DNA from: Hyphomicrobiales bacterium
Lineage (GTDB): Bacteria; Pseudomonadota; Alphaproteobacteria; Rhizobiales; Beijerinckiaceae
Reading direction: 5' to 3'
Length of the DNA stretch: 64,000 bases
Assembly (NCBI GenBank): GCA_930633495.1
Contig: CAKNFJ010000001.1
Coordinates: forward strand, 4,859,001 to 4,923,000
Part shown: positions 1 through 8,703 of the stretch, piece after piece
Layout of the letters: every line of letters starts with the position of its first letter
How positions within the stretch are numbered: position 1 is the first letter of the stretch
The notes under the pieces: model-generated
Told to the model about the DNA's origin: nothing
Database searches by the model: none
The model's input: only the letters and a program-made list of their open reading frames with translations
Made by a program: the position numbers and the translations under genes

Positions 1-56
1 TTGGAATGCTTGGGTTCGCTGGTCGGAGCAAGGTCGAGCTTGACGAGGAGGGACAT
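1..56 (-). CDS. Partial unidentified gene, N-terminus only
   Basis: An ATG on the minus strand at 56 opens a frame that runs off the window edge, giving about 18 codons beginning MSLLVKLDLAPTSEP. It lies 34 nt downstream of the GhrA-like gene on the same strand, so it could be the next gene of that operon. No clear Shine-Dalgarno sequence is visible and too little protein is present to name a family. Confidence 0.3.
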   Translation of the reverse strand, partial: MSLLVKLDLAPTSEPKHS

Positions 57-90
57 GGCAAAGCCTTTTCGTTCAGGGAGTTGAAGGGAT

Positions 91-1014
91 TCAGTAACCG
101 CGGCCGCGATCGACGAGACCGATCGGCGGCAAGCCGGAGCGGTGGCGGCGAAGATTCTCGATGACGGCTCTGGCCGCCGGTTCGGCTTCGACCTTGCTCG
201 CGATATGCGGCGTCAGGATCACCTTGGGATGGCGCCACAGCCGGTGGTCGGCGGGAAGCGGTTCCGGGTCCGTCACATCGAGGACGGCGCCGGACAGGTG
301 ACCGCTGTCGAGCGCATCGAGCAACGCGGTCTGGTCGAGATGCTGGCCGCGGCCGACATGCACGAGGCTCGCCCCAGCGGGGAGCTGCGCGAAGACACCC
401 GCATCGAGGATGCCGGCCGTCTCCGGCGTGAGCGGCAGCAGACAGATCAGGATGTCGGTTTCTGCGAGCAGGATGGACAGGCCTGCCGCCCCGTGGAGGC
501 AGCGAATCCCGTCGATCGTTCGCGGCGAACGGCTCCAGCCGGAAATCGGGAAGCCGAAAGGCTTCAGACGCTCGATGACGGCCGATCCCATCATGCCCAG
601 CCCGAGCACGCCGATCCGCCTGTCCGGGGCCGATACGAGATCGTAGGGCTCCCAGTGCGCCGCCTTCTGCTGGGCGATGTAGAGCGGCCATTGCCGATGC
701 AGGGCGAGCACGCCGAGCGTGACATATTCCTGCATCATCCGGGTAATGCCCTCTTCGACCATGCGAACGAGAAGGACCCCCTCCGGCAGGCTGTCCGTGT
801 TCATCTGGTCGATGCCCGCCCCGATCGAGAACAGGATCTCGAGATTGGAGAAGCGGTCGAGATCGTCCGGAGCGGTCCAGGTGATGAGATAGCAAATTTC
901 GGCGGGGTCGTAGGGCTCGTTGCTTCTGATGAAGCGGATGTCCGGCAATTCCTCGGCGAAACGTGCCGCGAAGACCCGCGCCCGCTCGTCGGTGGAGTTG
1001 AAGAGGAAGGTCAC
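91..1014 (-). CDS. ghrA: Glyoxylate/hydroxypyruvate reductase A-like D-2-hydroxyacid dehydrogenase
   Basis: A 307-residue cytosolic NAD(P)-dependent 2-hydroxyacid dehydrogenase. The Rossmann motif GVLGLGMMGSAV lies near residue 135. The usual catalytic trio of the family can be followed as the Arg in HVGRGQ, the acidic residue in DVTDPEPLP and the His in LTPHIAS. Length and the short N-terminal lobe fit the GhrA branch, which reduces glyoxylate or hydroxypyruvate, rather than the longer SerA branch. It follows the M20 deacetylase with a 24-nt gap on the same strand, suggesting an operon. Substrate is inferred from family; other 2-keto acids are possible. Confidence 0.85.
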   Translation of the reverse strand: MTFLFNSTDERARVFAARFAEELPDIRFIRSNEPYDPAEICYLITWTAPDDLDRFSNLEILFSIGAGIDQMNTDSLPEGVLLVRMVEEGITRMMQEYVTLGVLALHRQWPLYIAQQKAAHWEPYDLVSAPDRRIGVLGLGMMGSAVIERLKPFGFPISGWSRSPRTIDGIRCLHGAAGLSILLAETDILICLLPLTPETAGILDAGVFAQLPAGASLVHVGRGQHLDQTALLDALDSGHLSGAVLDVTDPEPLPADHRLWRHPKVILTPHIASKVEAEPAARAVIENLRRHRSGLPPIGLVDRGRGY

Positions 1015-1038
1015 GGCGCACTCCGTCGGATCAACAGA

Positions 1039-2172
1039 TCAGGGCGTTTCCTGCGCAAACGTCGCGCAAAGCCGTTCGAGCATCCCGACGCAGGCAGCCA
1101 GTTCGCCGCGCGTGATGTATTCGTCGGGCTTGTGAGCCCGCGCGATGTCGCCCGGGCCGCAGATGATCGCGTCGATCCCTGCCGCCTGGTAGAGGCCAGC
1201 CTCCGTGCCGTAGCTCACCGCCGCCAATGGAGCGGTGTCCGTGATCTCCGCAAGGAGCCGGGCGATCGGCGCCCCGGCAGGAAGGGATAGCGCGGGATAG
1301 GCGGCGATCGGCTGCCAGTTGGTCCGGAAGCCACGACTATCGAGCTCCGCGAGAGCCTTGCGGACCGGTTCGAGCAGCAATTCGGGCGAAGCACCGGCGA
1401 TGGCACGGGCCTCGACCTCCAGGGTGCAGCGTTCCGGTATGATGTTCAGCGCCTCGCCGCCGCGGATCGTGCCGATCTGGATGGTGGAGTAGGGCGGCTC
1501 GAAAACGGGATCGAGCAGCCCCTCGCGCAAGCTTGAGGCAGCTTCGTCCGCGGCAGCGATCACCCGCCCCATGGCATGGATAGCGTTCAGGCCAAGGTCC
1601 GGGCGCGAGGAATGGCCGGCTCGTCCATGGATCTCGACACGCGCCGCCGCCTTACCCTTGTGGGCGAGGATAGGGCGCAGCCCGCTCGGTTCGCCGATCA
1701 CGGCCGCCGCTGGCGGCGCGCAGAGCGACGGCAGCCGGGCGATGAGATGGGGAACGCCGCGACAGCCCGCCTCCTCGTCATAGGAGAAGGCGAGATGGAT
1801 CGGTCGGCCGGGTTTCAGGGCAATGAGGCCCGGGACGATCGCGAGCGCTGCGGCGAGAAAGCCCTTCATGTCGCTCGTGCCGCGACCGAACAGCTTGTCG
1901 CCTTCCGCCCGCAGCTCAAACGGGTCGGCGCTCCATTGCGGCTCCTGTGCCGGGACGACATCCATATGACCCGACAGCACGAGACCGGGCACGTCACGCG
2001 GACCGATCGTGGCGAGGAGGTTCGCACGGTCGCCTTCAGGGCCGGGCAGAATCTGCGCCTCTATCCCGAAACGCTTGAGATATTCCGCGATCCAGCCCGT
2101 GATGGCGGCGTTCGGTTGCCCCACGACGGAACGAAATCGGATCAGCTCCCTCAGGATGTCTTTCGGCGTCAC
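1039..2172 (-). CDS. argE: M20 family metallopeptidase, acetylornithine deacetylase (ArgE)-like
   Basis: A 377-residue M20 zinc amidohydrolase of acetylornithine deacetylase/succinyl-diaminopimelate desuccinylase type. Metal-site motifs are in order: SGHMDVVPAQ (His and Asp), GRGTSDMKGF (bridging Asp), YDEEAGCRG (general base Glu), GEPSG, and AHKPDEYI near the C-terminus. The middle segment with GHSSRPDLG is the dimerisation domain. The family removes acyl groups from amino acids. ArgE is the best name, but pairing with a hydroxyacid reductase instead of arginine genes means a catabolic N-acyl-amino-acid role is equally possible. It is first of a minus-strand operon and diverges from an acetyltransferase gene. 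Confidence 0.8.
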   Translation of the reverse strand: MTPKDILRELIRFRSVVGQPNAAITGWIAEYLKRFGIEAQILPGPEGDRANLLATIGPRDVPGLVLSGHMDVVPAQEPQWSADPFELRAEGDKLFGRGTSDMKGFLAAALAIVPGLIALKPGRPIHLAFSYDEEAGCRGVPHLIARLPSLCAPPAAAVIGEPSGLRPILAHKGKAAARVEIHGRAGHSSRPDLGLNAIHAMGRVIAAADEAASSLREGLLDPVFEPPYSTIQIGTIRGGEALNIIPERCTLEVEARAIAGASPELLLEPVRKALAELDSRGFRTNWQPIAAYPALSLPAGAPIARLLAEITDTAPLAAVSYGTEAGLYQAAGIDAIICGPGDIARAHKPDEYITRGELAACVGMLERLCATFAQETP

Positions 2173-2312
2173 GAGCGGCTCCGCACTGGCTGCGTTCGCG
2201 ACAGGATAGGACAGGCGGCACAGCCATCGCGCCGTTTCCGCGCCGTCGCGCGGTCATCCCTGCCGAATTGCTGCTAAAGAACGGTGCTTCCTGTTGCAGG
2301 GTTGAGATAGAA

Positions 2313-3260
2313 ATGGGCGGTGACCCGGTCGAGGTTATCGGTTGGGCAGGCCGTGGACACGGCGGAGGCTGCGACTTGGAGACGATCGCTCGACTGCATC
2401 TCGACACGTTCGAGCTTACGCTGCGCGACATCAAGGACGTCAGCCCCGGGCAGCTGCATGCGCTTTCCGTCTCCGTGGGATGGCCGCACCGCGAAACCGA
2501 TTGGCAGATGCTCCTCGGCCTGGGGCAGGGCCTCGCGGCCGTCGACGAGATCGGGCGGGTCGTTGGAACCGTGATGTGGCTGCGCTATGCGCCGGACTTC
2601 GCCATGATCTGCATGCTCATCACCCTGCCTCGCCTGCAGGAGCAGGGAGCGGGGCGCTGGCTCATGGAAAAGGCGCATGAGGCGAACACGGGAGCGGTCT
2701 TCGGCCTCAACGCGACGCGAGAGGCAAAGCGGCTCTATCGCTCGCTCGGATACGGCTACGAACAGAAGATTCTACGATGCCAGGGAGAGGCGGCGCCGGC
2801 CGCGCAGCCGGCCAAAGTGGAAGGCTTGGTTCGTCATCTCGCGGCCGGCGATCACGACAGCCTTCTGCGGCTCGATCGTGCCGCGACCAGCCATGATCGC
2901 TCTGTAGCGTTCCAGGCCTTACTGCCAGTGTCACGGGGGCAGGTTCTCGTTCGCAATGACGAGATCGTCGCCTTCGCCCTCTGCCGGCCGTTCGGGCGAG
3001 GGCATGTCATCGGCCCCGTCGTCGCCGCGACCGAGGACGATGCGATCGCGGTCTCACGCCCGCATGTCGAGGCCCATGCCGGCAGATTCTTGCGCGCCGA
3101 TACGCCAGCCAGCAACACGGCCTTCACGAATTTCCTCGTCTCAAACGGCATGCAGATCCACGACAGCGCCACATCGATGGGGCTGGGGAGGGCTCCATAC
3201 ATACCCACGGCGCCGGGCGGCCCGCGCCGCATCGCGCTCGCAAGTCAGGCGCTGGGTTGA
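2313..3260 (+). CDS. GNAT family N-acetyltransferase
   Basis: A 315-residue protein with the acetyl-CoA-binding signature LQEQGAGRWLMEKAH (Q-x-x-G-x-G/A) near residue 115, followed by a typical Y-R-S-L-G-Y ending of a GNAT domain. The C-terminal half (about residues 170-300) resembles a second, degenerate GNAT fold, as in two-domain acetyltransferases. An upstream TTG at 2268 would add 15 cysteine-containing residues; I prefer the ATG at 2313 because the family-like sequence begins just after it. It diverges from the argE-like gene. The acceptor substrate cannot be read from sequence. Confidence 0.75.
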   Translation: MGGDPVEVIGWAGRGHGGGCDLETIARLHLDTFELTLRDIKDVSPGQLHALSVSVGWPHRETDWQMLLGLGQGLAAVDEIGRVVGTVMWLRYAPDFAMICMLITLPRLQEQGAGRWLMEKAHEANTGAVFGLNATREAKRLYRSLGYGYEQKILRCQGEAAPAAQPAKVEGLVRHLAAGDHDSLLRLDRAATSHDRSVAFQALLPVSRGQVLVRNDEIVAFALCRPFGRGHVIGPVVAATEDDAIAVSRPHVEAHAGRFLRADTPASNTAFTNFLVSNGMQIHDSATSMGLGRAPYIPTAPGGPRRIALASQALG

Positions 3261-3517
3261 GCGGAGTTGCTGGATAACCTTCTGGAAGGGGAATCGTTTG
3301 TAGCGCCCCAGACCGAGCGCGTACCTTCGCAAGGTTCGAGCACCTCTCCAAAGATGTCTGGGCGCTTCCGAAGATGCGGCTTAGCAGTGCGATGGCGGAA
3401 GGGGGGCGATATTCCACCTGGATCGTAAGTCGTTGATAAGACCTAATGCGTTGATCTATCAGGGCTTGCTCTGGGGGCTTTTTTGACTCATTCTGGAGTG
3501 CGCCCCTTGAGGCGGAC

Positions 3518-3814
3518 ATGGTGAGGGCGGGTATCACGTTCTCGCCGGGCCGCGCTGGCCCAGTTGCCGTCAGTGTCGTGCTGATGGATGGCGAGTTCGG
3601 AACGCTGCCGGCCAAGGAGCTTCGCCTCAGCCTTTCCAACCCCGCAGCAGGAATCGAACCGATCGAGCGGATCGCCCGCCTCAAGGCAGAGGGGAATTGG
3701 TGGGTCGCGGAGGCCAACTTGCCGGTGCCGGGCCGCTGGGAGGTCGAGCTCGAGATCCTGGTCTCGGACTTCGAGATGCGTCGGGCCAAGGGGATGGTTG
3801 TTATCAGACCATGA
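3518..3814 (+). pseudogene. C-terminal fragment of a CopC/CopD-type copper resistance protein
   Basis: A 98-codon frame resembling the periplasmic C-terminal domain of CopD/CopC-D fusion proteins: opening ITFSPGRAGP, a middle LSNPAAGIEPIER and ending VPGRWEVELEILVSDFE. The membrane domain that normally precedes it is absent. The 257 nt upstream (3261-3517) hold no convincing gene. The fragment ends 150 nt before the IS21 element. I infer a remnant of a copper gene, either deleted in a rearrangement or a free-standing small domain. Family assignment is from memory of the motif pattern, so moderate certainty. Confidence 0.5.
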
Positions 3815-3964
3815 TCGACGACCGCCGCGCCGGAACCGGCCATTCCACGCCTTGATCGAACGACCGATTCCATCAAGGCCGTCAATTCAATCGCAGCGCG
3901 TGAGCTGCTTTCGGGCGTGGTCGATCATGAAACGGCCGTCGCTTTCGTGGCGCACCGGCGTCCC

Positions 3965-3990
3965 TGTTGATTTCCGTCGAGAATTGACCC
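3965..3990. repeat. IS21 element left inverted repeat
   Basis: 26-bp left end; the 20-bp block 3971-3990 (TTTCCGTCGAGAATTGACCC) recurs with one change at 4005-4024, giving the repeated IstA-binding sites expected at an IS21 end. Confidence 0.9.
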
Positions 3991-4077
3991 GTTAGGCGGG
4001 GATTTTTCCATCGAGAATTGACCCATGTTTTGACCACGTCTCACGCGGGCTATGCGGGGGACCTCGGAGTGATCGAC

Positions 4078-5607
4078 ATGGAGTTATTGAGTGTCATCCG
4101 CCGCTGGCATGGGCGGAATCATCTTTCGATCCGGGAGATTTCCCGGCGCACGGGGCTCTCGCGGAATACGGTTCGCAAGTATCTGCGTGCGGATAGCGTC
4201 GAGCCCCGGTTTCATGTTCCCGACCGGCCGAGCAAACTCGATCCCTATGCCGACAAGCTCTCGGCGATGCTTCGGATCGAAGGCGGCAAGTCGCGCAAGC
4301 ACAAGCGCACGGTCCGCCAGTTGCATGCCGATCTGATTTTGCTCGGTTATGAGGGCTCCTACAATCGGGTCGCGGCCTTTGCCCGGGACTGGAAGGCAGC
4401 CCGCCTGCGCGAGCAGCAGACCAGCGGCCGTGGCACCTTCGTCCCCCTGGCCTTTGTGCCGGGTGAAGCGTTCCAGTTCGACTGGTCGGAGGACTGGGCG
4501 ATCATCGCTGGCGAGCGCACCAAGCTGCAGGTGGCGCATGTGAAGCTGTCCTACAGCCGCGCCTTCACACTGCGAGCCTACCCGCTGCAGACCCATGAGA
4601 TGCTGTTCGACGCCCATAACCACGCCTTCCGGGCGCTGGGCGGCGTGCCGCGGCGGGGCATTTACGACAATATGAAAACGGCCGTAGACAAGGTCGGCCG
4701 CGGCAAGGACCGCCAGGTCAATATCCGCTTCTCGGCCATGGTCAGCCACTTCCTGTTCGAAGCCGAGTTCTGCAATCCGGCATCAGGCTGGGAGAAGGGG
4801 CAGATCGAGAAGAACGTCCAGGATGCCAGGCATCGACTCTGGCAGCCTCTGCCGAACTTCCCGTCGCTGGAGGCACTGAACGACTGGCTGGAGACCCGGT
4901 GTCGGGAGTTATGGTCGCAGACCGCGCACGGCACCCAACCTGGAACGGTTGCCGATGTCTGGACTGAAGAGATCCGGCACCTGATGGCGATGCCGCGCCC
5001 CTTCGATGGCTTCGTCGAGTACGCCAAGCGCGTCTCCCCAACCTGCCTGGTCCATCTGGAACGCAATCGTTACAGCGTGCCGGCGTCCTTCGCGAACCGC
5101 CCGGTCAGCTTGCGCGTCTATCCCGATCGCATCCTCATTGTCGCTGAGGGACAGGTGATCTGCGAACATCGCCGGGTCTTCACCCGCTCGCATGATCGTC
5201 TCAGCCGGACAGTCTACGACTGGCGACATTATCTGGCGGTCCTCCAGCGCAAACCCGGGGCTCTGCGTAACGGTGCTCCCTTTGCCGAGATGCCGCCAGC
5301 CTTCCGATCCCTGCAGCAGCATCTGCTCAAGAGCCCGGGTGGCGAGCGGGAGGTGGTCGAGATCCTGGCTCTGGTCCTGCAGCATGACGAACACATCGTG
5401 CTGACGGCGGTCGAACTGGCCCTGAAGGCCGGCGTGCCGACCAAGACCCACATCATCAACCTCCTTCACCGGCTGGTCGACGGCACGCCGTTGACCACGC
5501 CGACGGTCGACACCCCTTCGGTCCTTGCGTTGACCACCGAGCCGCGCGCCAATGTCGAACGCTATGACGCCCTGCGCCAAGCCGAGGACGTGCGCCATGC
5601 GTCATAA
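4078..5607 (+). CDS. istA: IS21 family transposase IstA
   Basis: A 509-residue DDE transposase. The N-terminal helix-turn-helix contains [19 protein letters not shown]. The rve catalytic core starts near residue 110 with the first Asp in FQFDWSEDW, the second in the IYDNMKTAV segment, and the Glu in [11 protein letters not shown]. The C-terminal part has the usual [13 protein letters not shown] beta-rich domain. ATG 4078 is chosen because GGAG lies 8 nt upstream; an earlier TTG at 4018 would lie in the inner terminal repeat. It overlaps istB by 11 nt. The frame is intact, so the element could be active. Confidence 0.93.
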   Translation: MELLSVIRRWHGRNHLSIREISRRTGLSRNTVRKYLRADSVEPRFHVPDRPSKLDPYADKLSAMLRIEGGKSRKHKRTVRQLHADLILLGYEGSYNRVAAFARDWKAARLREQQTSGRGTFVPLAFVPGEAFQFDWSEDWAIIAGERTKLQVAHVKLSYSRAFTLRAYPLQTHEMLFDAHNHAFRALGGVPRRGIYDNMKTAVDKVGRGKDRQVNIRFSAMVSHFLFEAEFCNPASGWEKGQIEKNVQDARHRLWQPLPNFPSLEALNDWLETRCRELWSQTAHGTQPGTVADVWTEEIRHLMAMPRPFDGFVEYAKRVSPTCLVHLERNRYSVPASFANRPVSLRVYPDRILIVAEGQVICEHRRVFTRSHDRLSRTVYDWRHYLAVLQRKPGALRNGAPFAEMPPAFRSLQQHLLKSPGGEREVVEILALVLQHDEHIVLTAVELALKAGVPTKTHIINLLHRLVDGTPLTTPTVDTPSVLALTTEPRANVERYDALRQAEDVRHAS

Positions 5608-6391
5608 CCCTGCGAGCGGCGCCATCGCCATCATGCTGCGTAGCCTCAAGATGCACGGCATGGCCCAGGCCGTCGGCGAACTGACGGAGCAGGGATCGCC
5701 GGCCTTCGAGGCCGCCGTGCCGATCCTCTCGCAACTCCTGAAGGCGGAGATGGCCGAAAGAGAGGTCCGATCAACGGCCTACCAACTCAAGGCCGCGCGC
5801 TTCCCGGCCTATCGCGACCTCAACGGCTTCGACTTCGCCAGCAGTGAGATCAACGAGGCGCTCGTTCGCCAACTGCATTGTTGCGAGTTCCTCCAGGACG
5901 CCGACAACGTCGTCCTGGTGGGAGGGCCGGGCACCGGCAAGACCCACGTCGCCACGGCTCTCGGCGTCCAGGCCATCGAGCACCATCACAAGCGGGTCCG
6001 CTTCTTCTCCACGGTCGAACTCGTCAATGCCCTCGAGCAGGAAAAGGCCCAGGGCAAGGCTGGACAGATGGCCGCCAGGCTCGCTTACGCCGATCTCGTC
6101 ATCCTCGATGAGCTCGGATACCTGCCCTTCAGCGCGTCGGGTGGTGCCTTGCTCTTCCACTTGCTGAGCAAGCTCTACGAGCGCACCAGCGTCGTCATCA
6201 CCACCAATCTCAGCTTCTCCGAATGGGCCACCGTCTTCGGCGATGCCAAGATGACCACCGCCTTGCTCGATCGGCTCACGCACCACTGCCACATCATCGA
6301 AACCGGAAACGACAGCTTCCGCTTCAAGAACAGCTCCGCGAAACCCGACAAGCCAGCCAGGGAGAAAGCCAAAAACTTGACCGCAACCTGA
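5597..6391 (+). CDS. istB: IS21 family helper ATPase IstB
   Basis: A 264-residue AAA+ ATPase, DnaC-like, that assists IstA in target selection. Walker A is GGPGTGKTH (about residues 100-108), Walker B is [11 protein letters not shown], and sensor-1 is in [12 protein letters not shown]. Length is normal for IstB. Its ATG overlaps the istA stop region by 11 nt, implying translational coupling. The frame is intact to the C-terminal lysine-rich tail, and only 70 nt separate its stop from the right end of the element. Confidence 0.93.
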   Translation: MRHNPASGAIAIMLRSLKMHGMAQAVGELTEQGSPAFEAAVPILSQLLKAEMAEREVRSTAYQLKAARFPAYRDLNGFDFASSEINEALVRQLHCCEFLQDADNVVLVGGPGTGKTHVATALGVQAIEHHHKRVRFFSTVELVNALEQEKAQGKAGQMAARLAYADLVILDELGYLPFSASGGALLFHLLSKLYERTSVVITTNLSFSEWATVFGDAKMTTALLDRLTHHCHIIETGNDSFRFKNSSAKPDKPAREKAKNLTAT

Positions 6392-6435
6392 ACCACAAAC
6401 ACCATCTGGGCGGGTCACTTCTCAGTGGAAACCCC

Positions 6436-6461
6436 GGGTCACTTCTCGGCGGAAATCAACA
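6436..6461. repeat. IS21 element right inverted repeat
   Basis: 26-bp right end matching the left end at 23 of 26 positions when reverse-complemented. A related block GGGTCACTTCTCAGTGGAAA lies internally at 6412-6431. The last base is one nucleotide from the stop codon of the neighbouring ydcH-like gene. Confidence 0.9.
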
Positions 6462-6462
6462 G

Positions 6463-6702
6463 TCAGACTTTTTCGAGCGCGGCCGCAATCCGGTCCTTCA
6501 GCGTGAGACGCTGACGGCGCAGCGTCGCTTCGGCTTCTTCGGAGATGGCATCGAGACGGGACACGGCCCGATGAATTCGGTCATTGACCTCATCGTATTC
6601 CGTCAGAACATGCGCAAATTCCGAACTTTTCGCCTTCAGGGCATGAATGGCGTCCATCTGTTCCGGGAACTCATCACCAAGGGTATGCGGGGTATTGGAC
6701 AA
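6463..6702 (-). CDS. YdcH/DUF465 family small protein
   Basis: A 79-residue soluble, helical, charge-rich protein (HTLGDEFPEQMDAIHALKAK, then EYDEVNDRIHRAVSRLD) with the spacing of the DUF465/YdcH family, predicted to be a short coiled coil. Function of the family is unknown. The IS21 element ends one nucleotide after its stop codon, so the insertion spared the coding sequence. It is the last gene of the minus-strand metal operon or an independent gene 35 nt downstream of the next gene. Confidence 0.8.
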   Translation of the reverse strand: MSNTPHTLGDEFPEQMDAIHALKAKSSEFAHVLTEYDEVNDRIHRAVSRLDAISEEAEATLRRQRLTLKDRIAAALEKV

Positions 6703-6737
6703 GGTTCTGCTCTCCTTTGTGCGGTAGCGGCCCGGCG

Positions 6738-7280
6738 TCAGGGCTTTTCGACGCGCGCGACGTGATAGGTGTGAAACTTGTGCCCCCGCCCGACCGAGAC
6801 ATATTCACCAAGGCGGAAGCATTCCTCGCCGAGGCGGAAACCGATCTCGTTGTCCCGGTCACCCTCCTCATAATCGAAATACCATTGGCCGCCGGGCTTG
6901 CGCCGCAACCGGCCAATCCCGACCGTCTCGCCCTTCTGGAAATGCCGGACGCGACAGGATTCCTGGGACTTCTTCCATTCGTGAGGATCGAGGAAGCCTT
7001 CCCGGTCGAGCGGTAACAGAAGATCGTAGCCTTCCTCACGGTCTCCGTCCGGATGCGCCTTGTCGCGCGCGAGAAGCAGCCGTACATGCCGGAAGGCTGG
7101 GGCGAGTTCCCTGGTTTCGACCAAGATCCATTTCCTCCATTTCAGCCTTTCACAGAACCCGGAAGAGGTTTCGGCGAGTTTCGCGAGAGGCTCCTGTTCC
7201 TCATACGCTATTCGTGCGGCGCCCTTCTTGATTTGGCGCAACTGAGGTCGTGGCAGACGTACACGGATGCTCGTACTCAT
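6738..7280 (-). CDS. Conserved hypothetical protein coupled to the beta-CASP hydrolase
   Basis: A 180-residue soluble protein without a signal peptide or membrane segment that I do not recognise. It is rich in charged residues; the C-terminal half has EWKKSQESCRVRHFQKGE and a run FDYEEGDRDNEIGFRLGEE that looks like a small beta-barrel. Its ATG overlaps the stop codon of the upstream hydrolase gene (ATGA, 7277-7280), so the two are almost certainly translated together and may act together. Confidence 0.7.
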   Translation of the reverse strand: MSTSIRVRLPRPQLRQIKKGAARIAYEEQEPLAKLAETSSGFCERLKWRKWILVETRELAPAFRHVRLLLARDKAHPDGDREEGYDLLLPLDREGFLDPHEWKKSQESCRVRHFQKGETVGIGRLRRKPGGQWYFDYEEGDRDNEIGFRLGEECFRLGEYVSVGRGHKFHTYHVARVEKP

Positions 7281-8635
7281 AGGTGGAACTCCTGATCCTG
7301 CCGTGGCACGACACCCGCCCAGCCCAGTTCACGCTCGATCCGGACGCGCAGCGCCTCAGAGGCCTCCGATTCGCCGTGGACGATGAACACGCGCCGTGGC
7401 GCTCGTTTGAAGCACGAAAGCCAACGCATCAGTTCATTGCTGTCGGCATGGGCCGACAGCATGTCCAGCTGTGCGACCTCGGCGTTGATCGGCACCCAAT
7501 CGCCGTGGATTTTGAGGTCCTTCGCGCCCTGTTGCAGCGTGCGCCCGCGCGTCCCAGGAGACTGGAAACCCGAGAGCAAGATCGTGCATCTCGGATCGGG
7601 GCCGAACGTTTTGAGATGATGGAGCACGCGCCCTCCGGTTGCCATGCCGGACGCAGCGATGACTATCTTCGGATAGCGGCTCGCCGTGATCGCCTTCGAG
7701 GCTTCGACATCGTTGGTGTACTGGGCGATGCCGAAGGCTTCACGGCATGTCGCGTGGTCGAGTTTATGATCGCGCGGGTGCCGGCACATCATCTCTGTTG
7801 CGTCGATAGCCATCGGACTGTCGAGGAAGATCGGTATGGATGCGAGGCGCCCGGCCAGCTTCAGTCTCCAGAAATAGTAGAGGAGCTGCTGTGCCCGGCC
7901 GACGGCAAAGGCCGGTATGACGAGCGTGCCGCCGCGCTCCACGGTGCGTTCAGCGATCGCGCCGAGTGCCTCGGCCGGATCCTCCGCCGGATGAACCCGA
8001 TCGCCATAGGTTGACTCGATCACGATGTAGTCGGGCTCTCCACCCGACACGGGGTCTGGAAACAACGCATCGTCGTAGCGCCCGATATCGCCTGAAAATA
8101 CCAGGCTGCGACCGCCCCAATGAATCTCGGCATGCGCGGCGCCCAGAATATGGCCGGCGTGGCGGAAACGCAGCGTCAGGCTGCTGGGCAGCGCAATCGT
8201 CTTGTCGAACGGCACGGCCGCAACATGTTCAAGAGCCCGCCGCGCATCGTGCACGCCATAGAGGGGTAAAGCGGGGGTGTGCTTCGACAAATGGTGCCGG
8301 TTGAGGAACTCGGCATCCTTCTCCTGCAGGAAGGCACTATCCATCAGGATCAGCTCGGCGACGTCCCGCGTCGACTCGGTCGCGTAGATCCTGCCGCGGA
8401 AGCCGTCCCGGACGAGCCGGGGCAGGTATCCGGAGTGATCAAGATGGGCATGCGTCAGGATGACGGCCTCGATCGTGTCCGGTTGGACCGGGAGCTTCTC
8501 CCAGTTCAGTTCGCGCAGGTTTTTGAGCCCCTGGAACAGACCGCAATCGATAAGGATATGATGGCCGTCATAGGTTAGGAGGTGCTTTGATCCTGTGACG
8601 GTTCCGGCCGCGCCGAGCGATGTCATCGTAAGCAT
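7277..8635 (-). CDS. Metallo-beta-lactamase fold hydrolase, beta-CASP/RMMBL type
   Basis: About 452 residues. The metal-binding motif is LTHAHLDHSGYLPRLV, with further ligands in RHAGHILGAAHAE and FSGDIGR. The beta-CASP insert lies between, and the C-terminal HGESEASEALR matches the RMMBL domain of CPSF-73-like RNA nucleases. Bacterial members are usually annotated as RNA-processing exonucleases. ATG 8635 is preferred (GAAAG upstream; homology begins MLTMTSLGAAGTVTGSK); a GTG at 8707 would overlap the upstream ATPase stop. It is encoded between a metal ATPase and an unknown coupled gene, so a stress-RNA role is only inference. Confidence 0.85.
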   Translation of the reverse strand: MLTMTSLGAAGTVTGSKHLLTYDGHHILIDCGLFQGLKNLRELNWEKLPVQPDTIEAVILTHAHLDHSGYLPRLVRDGFRGRIYATESTRDVAELILMDSAFLQEKDAEFLNRHHLSKHTPALPLYGVHDARRALEHVAAVPFDKTIALPSSLTLRFRHAGHILGAAHAEIHWGGRSLVFSGDIGRYDDALFPDPVSGGEPDYIVIESTYGDRVHPAEDPAEALGAIAERTVERGGTLVIPAFAVGRAQQLLYYFWRLKLAGRLASIPIFLDSPMAIDATEMMCRHPRDHKLDHATCREAFGIAQYTNDVEASKAITASRYPKIVIAASGMATGGRVLHHLKTFGPDPRCTILLSGFQSPGTRGRTLQQGAKDLKIHGDWVPINAEVAQLDMLSAHADSNELMRWLSCFKRAPRRVFIVHGESEASEALRVRIERELGWAGVVPRQDQEFHL

Positions 8636-8703
8636 GTGCGATCTTTCGCGGGTTTCCGTGGCAGGAGAAGATCTGGCGTCCACGCATTCGCTGCCAGGCT
8701 GTG

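Larger units (their letters stand above)
3965..6461 (+). mobile_element. Complete IS21-family insertion sequence
   Basis: A 2,497-bp element bounded by imperfect inverted repeats that begin TG and end CA: left TGTTGATTTCCGTCGAGAAT and right (reverse complement) TGTTGATTTCCGCCGAGAAG, 23 of 26 positions matching over the full arms. It carries overlapping istA and istB on the plus strand. A second copy of the inner part of each arm lies inside each end (4005-4024 and 6412-6431), the multiple terminal repeats typical of IS21. No convincing 4-8-bp target duplication is visible: the left flank ends GCGTCCC and the right flank begins GTCAGAC. Confidence 0.93.

Noticed and set aside
142..1290. Plus-strand 382-codon frame opposite ghrA and argE
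   Set aside because: Antisense shadow in GC-rich DNA; Arg-rich translation without family motifs while the minus strand encodes two complete enzymes.
3301..3517. Possible Tn3-type transposon end near GGGGCGCACTCC (minus strand)
   Set aside because: Only a short G-rich start was seen and no partner repeat or transposase could be found.
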